Assembly: GCA_020849075.1 (NCBI GenBank)
Contig: JADLGZ010000090.1
Span: 1-17,851 of the forward strand
DNA from: Fimbriimonadaceae bacterium
GTDB lineage: Bacteria; Armatimonadota; Fimbriimonadia; Fimbriimonadales; Fimbriimonadaceae
DNA: 17,851 nt
Direction: 5' to 3'
Each line of letters opens with the position of its first letter. Positions within the stretch are counted from its first letter, which is position 1. The position numbers were made by a program, and so were the translations under genes. This document shows positions 1-8,200 of this stretch, in pieces. The notes below the pieces were generated by a model. That model searched no databases. It was not told where the DNA came from and saw only the letters and a list, made by a program, of their open reading frames with translations.

Positions 1-3000
1 GATCTGATCCAACGAGATTCGTTGCTGCGGCTCCTGAGTGGCATGTGTCGAGGATGACGATTTGCTTATTAGCCGGCATGGCCCGAAGCTTTGCTTCCAG
101 GTCTTCGCCAGAAATACTCACATTGCCAACGTTGGCATCGGTCAGCGCCATTGGGTCGGCCTCAGAGGTCAGGAAGAAGTAGCCCGACTTCGATCCAATC
201 TTATCCATACCATGGCCGGCGAAGAACACCATCACGATGTCACTGCTGGTGGCTTTCTTCCCAACTTCGTCAAACCACCGCATGATGTTGGCCCGTGTCG
301 GACGGAGCAAGGGGTCGCTCTCTTTGGTGGTCATCTCAGTTACCAAAACTCGGTTGTCCAAGAATCCGGACGACACCTTCTGAATCGCCTTGCCTAAGTC
401 TTCGGCATCGCTCGGCGGGGCCGCTAAGTCCTTAGATGAGCCCACATAGTCGCCAGCCCCCACGCAAAGTGCGTATAGCTTCACTTCAGGTGCTCGAAGC
501 CCCTTTGGTACGCCAAGGTCAAGGGTCGTGGGCAACGATGTTAGCGTTCCCGAAGCATTGGAAACTTGAACTGAGATCATGTTTCCATGCCCCTTGGTGA
601 GGAGGTTCTCCGGCAGAAGGTAGGGTCGCAGATCGTCCGCGCTTACCCGAAAGAAGCCAACACCCGTCTTTTGCAGGATTTCCTTACCGTTGACGCTAAC
701 CGTGACTTTACCGATACCTCCTTCATCCCGTTCTTCCAGCTCAACGTCTACGGCACCCTTTTCGTTTGCTACGAGCTTCACCGTTGGATAGAGATGTAGA
801 GACTTCAGGTCTGGAACGTCTCTCTTTGGCTCCTTACTGGTTCCGAGGAGTTTTTGCAACAGGCCAGGATCCCAAAAGTACCCTTTGAACTGGGCAACAT
901 CGAGGGGCTCCAGCCCCCCTGCCCATTCGTACACATAGAGGGCGCCTCGAACGTCGTTCGGGTCATTGGCATCATATCGCCCTTCTGTGTCCATCACGAG
1001 CCAGGTCCCATCGCGCATCTGGACAAGATTGCCGAGCCGCTCGTAGGTCGTGGCATCCCATATGACAATTCCATCTACAAGGTCAACCGTCAAAATTCTC
1101 TTCTCGTCCGGCGAGAAGATGGCTTGCATTACGGTGTCATTAAGTTCAAAACGATGTAAGGTTTTTCCTGTCGCAGTATCGTGGACATAGACTTTGTTGT
1201 CCGTGTTATGTCGCCAAAGAAGCACCTTTGAGGCATCGGCTGAAAACACTTGATCTGCATCATCAACCACGGTGCTGGCATTGCTCACGGAGAAGACTTC
1301 GCTGGGGTTCTTCAGCGAGACCGCGGATAGGGCATTATCAAGCGCCATAACAAGATGGCTTCCGTCGCGACTAAACATGACACGCAGTGGCTCTCGCTGG
1401 GTAGAAGGTGCGATCGCGTGAGCGGCTGATCCCAAGAGTTTCCCGGACTGTGCCTCCCACCATGCGACTTTCTCCCGGCCCGCGCCCGCAATGATTTTGC
1501 CGTCCGCTGAAAACTTAAGGTTCCGTATCCCGAACTCATCGGCACGCTCCAGTGTGTGAAGTACTTTGCGGCTGTCAATGTCCCAAACTGAGTAGACCTT
1601 TCCCGCCATGTAAGGGCCATGTACAGCAAGCCGGGCATCGGGACTGATCGCTCCCGTGAAGCCAGGCTGCGCCTCATCGAATTTCACCGACCAAATCTCG
1701 TTGTCAAGCTTGAAGTCGTAGCAAGCGGCGGTGCCATCTTCCCAGTTCATCATGACGACATCGGAATTGGGTACGAACTCTGACGAATTGCCATCGTTTG
1801 AGTTAGCAGAGAAGACCCGCTTGCCTGTCCACAGGTCGTAGGCCAAAAATTTGATGGGTTGGATAAAGATATTCCCCGCCTCGTCTGCGAGGTTGAACCT
1901 GCCTGAATCCGAAAATTGCTCGCATGCAAAGGAAAAGGCCTGTTGATCCTGTGTTCTTTGGGGAAGGACAAGAATCTTACTCTCGATAAGGTTATCAATG
2001 AACAGGGAACCCGTAGCGTTTTTGCTTACCGCGAGGAGCCGATTGGGGCTAAGGAACCGAATTCGGACAATTGTCGTGGTCGCCCCCATGGTTGAGGCAA
2101 GTTCAGCTCCTTGCGAAAGGCTGTACTTTCGGAGTTCCCCACTCATCATCCCGAGCCAGACCACATCCGGCTGCGCGCCAAAGGCAGCTGCGGTCGGCAT
2201 ATCTCCCGGCTTCAATTTGAATGGGGTTTGTTGCCCGGAGACGAGATCCCACATGATGACCTTCTCATCGTCGCCGTGTGTGCCTAGGCGGGTCTTGTTT
2301 CGGTTCAGCCGAATCTCATCAACCGGAGCGCTATGACCCTTGAGTCGTTTTTGCTCGGCCCCCGTATTTGGGTCCACCAACACAAGGTCGCCTCCCTCTT
2401 CGCAGTACAAGATACTGGACTCATCGGGGAGTACGAACGCAGCGCCGACTTGGGATCTCAACCCCTCCGTTCGATCGCCGATCACGTTCGCCATCTTAAA
2501 TCTTAGTTTTCCTGTCTTTGCGTCGTAGGCTTCGGCCCCAGAATTCATCCGAGAAACTACGACCGTGGTCCCCGCCTCATTGAGGTCAATCGTGCGAAAG
2601 AGCTGTTCTTCTTGGTTCTTTATTAAGATCTTCGAGTCGGTCTCGGGATTCCATAGGGCAATCGTGTTGCCCGACATCGCGGCTACGGTCTTTCCATCTG
2701 CCGACCAATCTACAGAGGCGACGTACGCATCAAGACCGGAAAGCCGCTTGAGTTCCTTTCCGTCCTTCGTGCTCACGATGTAAACATTGCCCGCGCCAGT
2801 GGTTACCGCCAAACGAGAACCATCCGGCGCAAACTTGGCATCAACGAAGAAATCCCCATCCGGGCTAGGAAACCGGGAAGTCTCATTGGCTCGGGCGAGA
2901 TCCCACATACGAATTTCCTCCGCCCCAAGGGTTAAGGCCCACTTGCCGTCCCGGGACATGTTCACGACCGTTACTAGGTCAAGAGCTCCGCCCATCACCG

Positions 3001-3235
3001 CCAACATTCTCAGGTCCTTCCCGTCCCAGAGGCGAGGCGCAAACTGACGGGAATGAGTGATCAGGCGGGAGCCGTCAGCTGACTCTTCGATGTCGGCAAG
3101 CTGATAGTCGTTACTTTGCGGTACGAGTCGGAGTCGTGAAGTCGGATCCGTTAGTGACGAGGCAGCCTGTGCGATAACGCACAGGCTGCCCAAGGCGAGC
3201 GCAATGGAAAGGAGCCAAGCGCAACGGGTGGACAT
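1..3235 (-). CDS. Exported WD40/beta-propeller protein with C-terminal caspase (peptidase C14) domain, 3' end beyond the window
   Basis: Reading the minus strand from an ATG at 3235 gives 1078 uninterrupted codons to the window edge, so the gene is partial at its C-terminus. Residues 1-25 look like a Sec signal peptide (MSTR start, hydrophobic core, AQA-A cleavage site). Roughly residues 30-770 carry degenerate WD40-type blades with recurring W-D/W-N motifs (MWDLARANE, ALWNPETDSK, IMWDLVSGQ, VWDIDSRKV, VIWDATTYE), enough for about two propellers. A beta-sandwich-like stretch follows at about 810-900 (VTVSVNGKEIL). A caspase fold begins near residue 915 (VKLYALCVGAGDY). The dyad is visible: His1008 in FFAGHGMD and Cys1065 in LDTCHSGAA, 57 residues apart as in active caspase homologues, with Asp two residues before the Cys as in metacaspases. 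It starts 2 nt after the upstream caspase stop (TAA-TA-ATG) with no Shine-Dalgarno, implying translational coupling. The repeats may bind a partner or substrate outside the cytoplasm; that is inference. Confidence 0.9.
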   Translation of the reverse strand, partial: MSTRCAWLLSIALALGSLCVIAQAASSLTDPTSRLRLVPQSNDYQLADIEESADGSRLITHSRQFAPRLWDGKDLRMLAVMGGALDLVTVVNMSRDGKWALTLGAEEIRMWDLARANETSRFPSPDGDFFVDAKFAPDGSRLAVTTGAGNVYIVSTKDGKELKRLSGLDAYVASVDWSADGKTVAAMSGNTIALWNPETDSKILIKNQEEQLFRTIDLNEAGTTVVVSRMNSGAEAYDAKTGKLRFKMANVIGDRTEGLRSQVGAAFVLPDESSILYCEEGGDLVLVDPNTGAEQKRLKGHSAPVDEIRLNRNKTRLGTHGDDEKVIMWDLVSGQQTPFKLKPGDMPTAAAFGAQPDVVWLGMMSGELRKYSLSQGAELASTMGATTTIVRIRFLSPNRLLAVSKNATGSLFIDNLIESKILVLPQRTQDQQAFSFACEQFSDSGRFNLADEAGNIFIQPIKFLAYDLWTGKRVFSANSNDGNSSEFVPNSDVVMMNWEDGTAACYDFKLDNEIWSVKFDEAQPGFTGAISPDARLAVHGPYMAGKVYSVWDIDSRKVLHTLERADEFGIRNLKFSADGKIIAGAGREKVAWWEAQSGKLLGSAAHAIAPSTQREPLRVMFSRDGSHLVMALDNALSAVSLKNPSEVFSVSNASTVVDDADQVFSADASKVLLWRHNTDNKVYVHDTATGKTLHRFELNDTVMQAIFSPDEKRILTVDLVDGIVIWDATTYERLGNLVQMRDGTWLVMDTEGRYDANDPNDVRGALYVYEWAGGLEPLDVAQFKGYFWDPGLLQKLLGTSKEPKRDVPDLKSLHLYPTVKLVANEKGAVDVELEERDEGGIGKVTVSVNGKEILQKTGVGFFRVSADDLRPYLLPENLLTKGHGNMISVQVSNASGTLTSLPTTLDLGVPKGLRAPEVKLYALCVGAGDYVGSSKDLAAPPSDAEDLGKAIQKVSSGFLDNRVLVTEMTTKESDPLLRPTRANIMRWFDEVGKKATSSDIVMVFFAGHGMDKIGSKSGYFFLTSEADPMALTDANVGNVSISGEDLEAKLRAMPANKQIVILDTCHSGAAATNLVGSD

Positions 3236-3237
3236 TA

Positions 3238-4191
3238 TTAGTTATTCGGGAGGAATACCGGTTGTCCAGCTCGTGATGGGCTACTGAACTCAGTATTCGG
3301 CCCTTGCTTGAAACCCTTGCCCGTAGCGAACTCGTTAATTGCATCCACAAGGTCACGAGCTGGGGCTTTGGGTGACTCTTCAAGTACTGCGGTTAGGAGG
3401 AGCGTAAACAGACCATGTGCCGGCGCGTCGGGTGCTCCTCCGAGATCAACTGAAGGCTCGGTCTCCTTACTGGCATAGATCCACGCAGCTGTTCCCGGGG
3501 CGTCAGCCATAGACCGAGTCTTGAGAGAATCCACTCGGGGCCTAAAGTTGTTCATCATGGCTTGGGTCATGGGCTTGTAGTTTGCACCGGTGTGGCCCTT
3601 GTTCAAGAACTTATCCTTAGCCGGACGACCATTGACCATGAAGTCTCGTGACATCCCGCCGCTGAAGCAGCTATCGAAAACAAAGGTGACATTGACGCCC
3701 TTAGAAGTGAGAATCCCCTTGACCTCGTCGAAAAGGTCATCCACGACCACAGCGCCGTCAGCAAGAACAATGCACTCATCAATCTTGTCGTCGGGAGTTG
3801 GCTCCTTGGCCTTGTCGTTTTCAAGCTGGGCACCGTGCCCACTGTAGAAGAAGGACACATTATCGCCCGCTTTGGCTGTCGCGACGAGCCACTTAATATT
3901 CTCGAGAAAGCCCTTGGCACTGGCGTCCTTATCGTAGGACTTGCGGACATTGTCGGCCTTATATCCGTACTTGCCCGTGAGGAGCCCGAAGATTGATTCG
4001 CAATCGTTGACTGGGCCGGAGAGGTCGTTATCAATGACGTTCCCCTTTTCATCCTTGAGAGGATTACCTTGAGCATCGGTGGGGGTTGGATAATCCTTGA
4101 TTCCCACAAGGTAGGCGTATGATTCTGCGCTAGCCGCAAATGGAGTAGCTGCGACGATGAGGGTGAAGACTGTCTGTAGTAGCTTATTCAT
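3238..4191 (-). CDS. Exported metacaspase-like cysteine protease (peptidase C14 family)
   Basis: The 317-aa protein starts with a Sec signal peptide (MNKLLQ, hydrophobic run, ASA-E cleavage near residue 23), so it should act in the periplasm or outside. The caspase fold starts at about residue 24 (SYAYLVGIKDYP). The catalytic His is H119 in FFYSGHGAQ and the Cys is C175 in VFDSCFSGG, preceded by the Asp (DSC) that lines the basic-specific S1 pocket in metacaspases. The stretch PDDKIDECIVLAD (about 133-145) matches the acidic DxxDE region of type I metacaspases, which in that family relates to calcium and substrate handling. A Lys/Arg-rich linker (about 181-230) lies between the p20-like part and a p10-like part (WIYASKETEPS then HGLFTLLLTAVL), a plausible autoprocessing region. 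It is first in a two-gene operon with the WD40-caspase and divergent from lipA. Substrate and pathway are unknown; Arg/Lys specificity is inferred from the family. Confidence 0.93.
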   Translation of the reverse strand: MNKLLQTVFTLIVAATPFAASAESYAYLVGIKDYPTPTDAQGNPLKDEKGNVIDNDLSGPVNDCESIFGLLTGKYGYKADNVRKSYDKDASAKGFLENIKWLVATAKAGDNVSFFYSGHGAQLENDKAKEPTPDDKIDECIVLADGAVVVDDLFDEVKGILTSKGVNVTFVFDSCFSGGMSRDFMVNGRPAKDKFLNKGHTGANYKPMTQAMMNNFRPRVDSLKTRSMADAPGTAAWIYASKETEPSVDLGGAPDAPAHGLFTLLLTAVLEESPKAPARDLVDAINEFATGKGFKQGPNTEFSSPSRAGQPVFLPNN

Positions 4192-4205
4192 TTTTGATCT
4201 ATCCC

Positions 4206-4211
4206 ATTATG
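4206..4211 (-). promoter_or_regulatory. Putative -10 element of the caspase operon
   Basis: The minus-strand hexamer CATAAT matches 5 of 6 bases of TATAAT and ends 14 nt before the caspase ATG at 4191, giving a very short leader. No convincing -35 box is seen; the -35/spacer area is occupied by the palindrome at 4213-4239. The call rests on position and the hexamer only. Confidence 0.35.
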
Positions 4212-4212
4212 T

Positions 4213-4239
4213 GTTAATGAACGGGTCCGTAGCATTAAC
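4213..4239. promoter_or_regulatory. Interrupted 27-bp palindrome, candidate operator
   Basis: Outer arms GTTAATG (4213-4219) and CATTAAC (4233-4239) are perfect inverted complements. Inner arms ACGG (4221-4224) and CCGT (4227-4230) are also perfect, around a GT centre, with 1-nt and 2-nt unpaired steps between inner and outer arms. It lies just upstream of the putative -10 of the caspase operon and 88 nt before the lipA start. That position suits a dimeric repressor controlling the caspase genes. No T-run follows, so it is not a normal terminator. Confidence 0.55.
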
Positions 4240-4311
4240 GCGCATCTATGTGGGGAGTTTCACGAGCCACATTTCATGGTCCATGGCGTAGGCTCAAGTT
4301 AAGCTCCAAGG

Positions 4312-4317
4312 TACAAT
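4312..4317 (+). promoter_or_regulatory. Putative -10 element of lipA, near-leaderless
   Basis: TACAAT ends 10 nt before the lipA ATG, so transcription would begin only a few bases before the start codon. This fits the absence of a Shine-Dalgarno there. No clear TTGACA-like -35 is present. The surrounding decamer GTACAATCTC recurs exactly upstream of the YvlD-like gene at 9855-9864. Confidence 0.45.
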
Positions 4318-4327
4318 CTCAATCGCT

Positions 4328-5230
4328 ATGTCTCAACCCCTCCCCGAGTGGCTGAAGATTCGGATACCTAGACCGGACACCATCACCGAAGTCGCTGAGA
4401 TGATGCGGTCCAAGAATCTACACACGGTGTGCGAAAGCGCCCGGTGCCCTAATCTGGCCGAATGCTGGAGCAAGAAGACGGCCACCTTCATGATCTTGGG
4501 TAACACCTGCACCCGGTCTTGCGGATTCTGCGCGATCAATGTTGGGCGCGGTGAAGAACTGGATATGTTGGAGCCAGCTAACGTCGCTCATACCGCGAAG
4601 AAGATGGGCATGAAGCACGTGGTCGTGACCTCGGTGGCCCGTGATGATCTTAAGGATGAAGGAGCGGGGCAATTTGCGAAGACGATCTCGGCTTTGCACC
4701 GCGTGGTTCCCGAAACCATTGTCGAAGTGCTAACGCCAGATTTTAAGGCCAAGGCCGACTTGATCAAGCAAGTCACGGATGCCTTTCCCGAGATATACAA
4801 CCACAATATTGAAACCATTGAGCGGTTGCATACTATTGTCCGCCCTCAGGCTCGCTATGCTCGGACTCTCCGTGTGCTGGAACTGGTACAGGAGCAAAAC
4901 CCCAACATCTACACCAAGAGCGGCATCATGTTGGGCCTTGGCGAGACTCGCGAAGAGGTGCTAAAGACCTTGAAGGACCTGCGCGCTATCGGCTGCGATG
5001 CGGTGACGATTGGTCAGTACCTGCGTCCTACGATGAAGCACTTGCCGGTAACGAAATACATTCATCCCGATGAGTTCAAAGAGTACGAAAAGATCGGCGA
5101 AGAATTGGGTTTTGCCTTTGTAGCGTCTGGGCCTTTCATTCGATCAAGCTACAACGCAATTGAGTTTAGCAAGAAGGTTATGGCCGAACGACTTGAAAAG
5201 GCCGAAGTTGCCGTTGCTGCGCGGGGCTAA
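4328..5230 (+). CDS. lipA: Lipoyl synthase LipA
   Basis: This radical-SAM enzyme inserts two sulfurs into octanoyl groups carried on lipoyl-domain proteins (pyruvate and 2-oxoglutarate dehydrogenases, glycine cleavage H protein), in the cytoplasm. At 300 aa it is of usual length. The auxiliary cluster motif C-x4-C-x5-C is present as C35, C40 and C46 (CESARCPNLAEC). The radical-SAM motif C-x3-C-x2-C is C61, C65 and C68 (CTRSCGFC). The C-terminal RSSY motif, whose serine ligates the auxiliary cluster, is at 272-275. All key residues are intact. The ATG at 4328 has no Shine-Dalgarno but sits 10 nt after TACAAT, so the mRNA may be nearly leaderless. No lipB is visible in the window, so octanoyl transfer must be encoded elsewhere. 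The gene downstream begins after 32 nt and may be co-transcribed. Confidence 0.97.
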   Translation: MSQPLPEWLKIRIPRPDTITEVAEMMRSKNLHTVCESARCPNLAECWSKKTATFMILGNTCTRSCGFCAINVGRGEELDMLEPANVAHTAKKMGMKHVVVTSVARDDLKDEGAGQFAKTISALHRVVPETIVEVLTPDFKAKADLIKQVTDAFPEIYNHNIETIERLHTIVRPQARYARTLRVLELVQEQNPNIYTKSGIMLGLGETREEVLKTLKDLRAIGCDAVTIGQYLRPTMKHLPVTKYIHPDEFKEYEKIGEELGFAFVASGPFIRSSYNAIEFSKKVMAERLEKAEVAVAARG

Positions 5231-5262
5231 ACCCAAGTAATAGTTTGGAGCGTCAGTAAGAG

Positions 5263-8200
5263 GTGCGCCCAATCGTCCGTATCGTTCGCATGATCGCCGG
5301 TCTCGGCGCGTGGACCATGTGGGCTCCCCCTATTCTGCTCACATCATGGGCGGCGATGTACTTGTGGGACTTCTTTGAGTATGCAACTGCTCCGGGTGTG
5401 CCCGTTGCTTTTGAGTACGATGGGCCCAAGGGTAAGGTCAGGGTCAGAGCCCAGTCATATGCGATTGATGTTACGGGCCGAAGGGCGATGGCGACTGGCC
5501 TGGAGGTTCGTTCTGCCACAAACACCAGAGTGGTCTCAGTCGCTCATGCGGTTATTGAGCAGGACAAGAACACTGTAACTCGTGTCCACGCCCATGATGT
5601 TGAGGCCGTACTCGAACGCAAGCCTAATGGCGACTTCACGTTCAACGACATCATGCCAAAGGCACCCGATACTAAGGGGCCCGAAGCCGCCGTTCAAGTG
5701 GAAGCGGACAACGTTGTCCTGAAGTACATTGACCGCACTCGGGGAATTGTTACGCTGAACGGAAGGGCAGACCGAATGATCGCGAACGGGTTTGGCTCTG
5801 GCTGGCTGGTCAACGGGACCGTATCCTTCGAGCGAGTTGGCGCAATCCTGCTGCAAGTACTCATAGGTCCGGACAATCTTTACGAAGTGGACCTGGGATT
5901 GCGTGATACCGAAGCCGCCCCGTTGCTCCCAGTGATCGAGCGGTACATGGGAACGGATGAGCGTCTGCCCTTTTCCTTGAAGACTGCTCGCTTAGATGGC
6001 AAGCTCCAATTAACAGGGGCCGCTGGGGCGGCGGTGCGATCCTACGGTGTGGTCCGTGTTCGGGCTGGCGGCCTTACCGCATCGGATTTCAGGGCGGAAA
6101 AGCTACTGGGTTCTCTGAAGTTGTATGGCGAACGAGCAACGGGAGCATTTGATGCCCATGGGAGCGGCCTCGAGCTTGATGCGGATAGATTCGCATTTGA
6201 CTGGTCAAAGGGGCCTAAGGTCTACGCTCAAGGAGAGGCCAGGTTGGCTGATATCGCCGAAGTTCCTCGACAGTGGCGACGGGGACTACCGCACAATATC
6301 GCAGTAGGGGCGGGTGCATTTAAGGGTGAGGCCGGTTGGCAGGGCAACCGTTGGCAGGTTAATGGTGACGTGACCGCTAGTAAGCTTAGTTTTTCCGGCG
6401 AACAAGTAAGCGGTCTGCAGCTGAAGCTCGCTGCTTCCGAACGCAGCATGGTCGGCAGAGTGGACCGGGCCCGGTGGAGCGGGGCATCCCTAACTGGGGC
6501 ATTCAATTTTTCGCCCCGGACAGGCGCCATGGATGCCTTCCTTGAAAGTAAGGCTGTCAATTTGGCACCCTTGGCAAGGCGGACCCAAATGCCATTGTCG
6601 GGGTCGGGGAATTTGCGGGTTGCCATCTCATCCCCGAATGGCAAGTCGCAACTTTGGGTGTCGAGTTCAGGGCAAGCGCGGTACCGGCTGGACAACGGGA
6701 AACTCATCTCGGGCAAATATGAAACTCGGCTTAGCGGTACGCCCGACCGACTAAACTTGGATCAAGCAATTCTGAAGGGGCAGGAGGGCATGTTGGCTGC
6801 GACCGGCAACATTCATTTGCGTAGCAAACACTTGGACTTAGCCGTTTTCGGTGGACAGTTAAGGACAAAAGTATTCGCGCCGGATACCGACGGGGAGGCC
6901 TTTCTTTCGGGCAAGGTAAAGGGAACCTTTAGCAATCCTCAGTTCACGAGCGTGGTGGATATTCATAACCTTGCCATTGGTGACACCAAGTTACCGTGGC
7001 TCCAACTGCAAGCCAGCGGTAACCCAGCGAGGATTAAGTTTGCCCAGATTCAGGGTCAGTACGGCTTTAGTCGTATTAACGGGGACATAGTCTACGAGAC
7101 CAAGTCTGGGCGACTAACCGGGACGTTCAACTCCCCCGCCCTTCAACTTGCCGAGTTTGGTAGCGGAAACGCAGCAGGAATTGTTCGGGTCCGAGATGGG
7201 CGGATCAATGGGACACTAGCCAAGCCTCAGATTAGCGCTGACATTGAGGGGGGCACGATTTCATACTCAGGGGCCACCCTTGCGGGCCTCTCCGCCAAGG
7301 TCTCGGCAAGTAACGATCTGATCAAGGTCCTGAGCGGAAAAGTTGAAGTCGCCGATGGGGATCGAACAGGAACGGTTGATTTCAGTGGCCAATATAGCCT
7401 AAATGGGCGGTCCGGCGAAGTAGAGGCCACCTGGAACAGCTTGCCGTTGCGCCCCCTCGCCCAGTTTGACGAGAGGTTTGCTGTACAGGGTGAAACCACG
7501 GGTACGGCGAAGTTTGCGTTAAATTCCCGAGGACCAGTTTCAGGTTCAGTCAGCGGCACGATGTCGGAAGTTGCACTCAACGGCGAACTCGTTGGTTCGG
7601 GGCCATTTGAGGCTAACGTCAAGGATGGTCAGTGGACCGCTACGGGGGCTATCGGGTCACTAGATCGGTTTGCATCGCTGGACGAACTGAAGTCGGATCA
7701 GAAGGGCAATCTGAGCGGCAAGCTAACTTCTTTCAATGTCAGGGCGGAAGCGTTGCTTCGGTTAACTCGAGCCCAGTGGAAGGAAGCACCCGAAGATGTC
7801 CAACGCTTTGTGGCGAGTTTGACGGGGGAGGTGGATGGCACCCTCAACTTCTCGAATATTGATAACCAATTTCGCCTGCAAACAGACGATTTGACCGTCA
7901 CGGACCTAAGCGTCAACGGGCGAGCTGTGGGGAACCTGAGTGCGAGTATCTTTCGCGATGGGCCAGCTTGGCAGGTTGCCAAGGCCGAGTTATCGAATGG
8001 GGCAGAGCGTTTGAGTGGTTCTGGCCGATTACATGATAATGGCGAACTGGAGTTCGAAGGGGAAGCAAATAAGGTCGGACTTTCGTGGCTGAATGCTTTG
8101 AACCCCGACATGACGGTGATTCCGGCCACGGCTGACGCATCGTTCATCCTGAACGGTAAGAGTGACAACCCTCACATCCTCGCCTCATTGAAGGTGGAAG

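Noticed and set aside
38..3047. Several plus-strand open frames of 60-120 codons across the left end (for example 38-397, 854-1159, 1998-2336, 2787-3047)
   Set aside because: They lie antisense to one continuous minus-strand frame of 1078 codons with clear WD40 and caspase motifs, and show no domains, ribosome sites or ordered spacing of their own.
3603..4139. A 178-codon minus-strand frame inside the small caspase gene
   Set aside because: It is a shifted frame of the same strand as the caspase gene; its Ser/Arg/Thr-rich translation has no recognisable motif, whereas the other frame has the full caspase signature.
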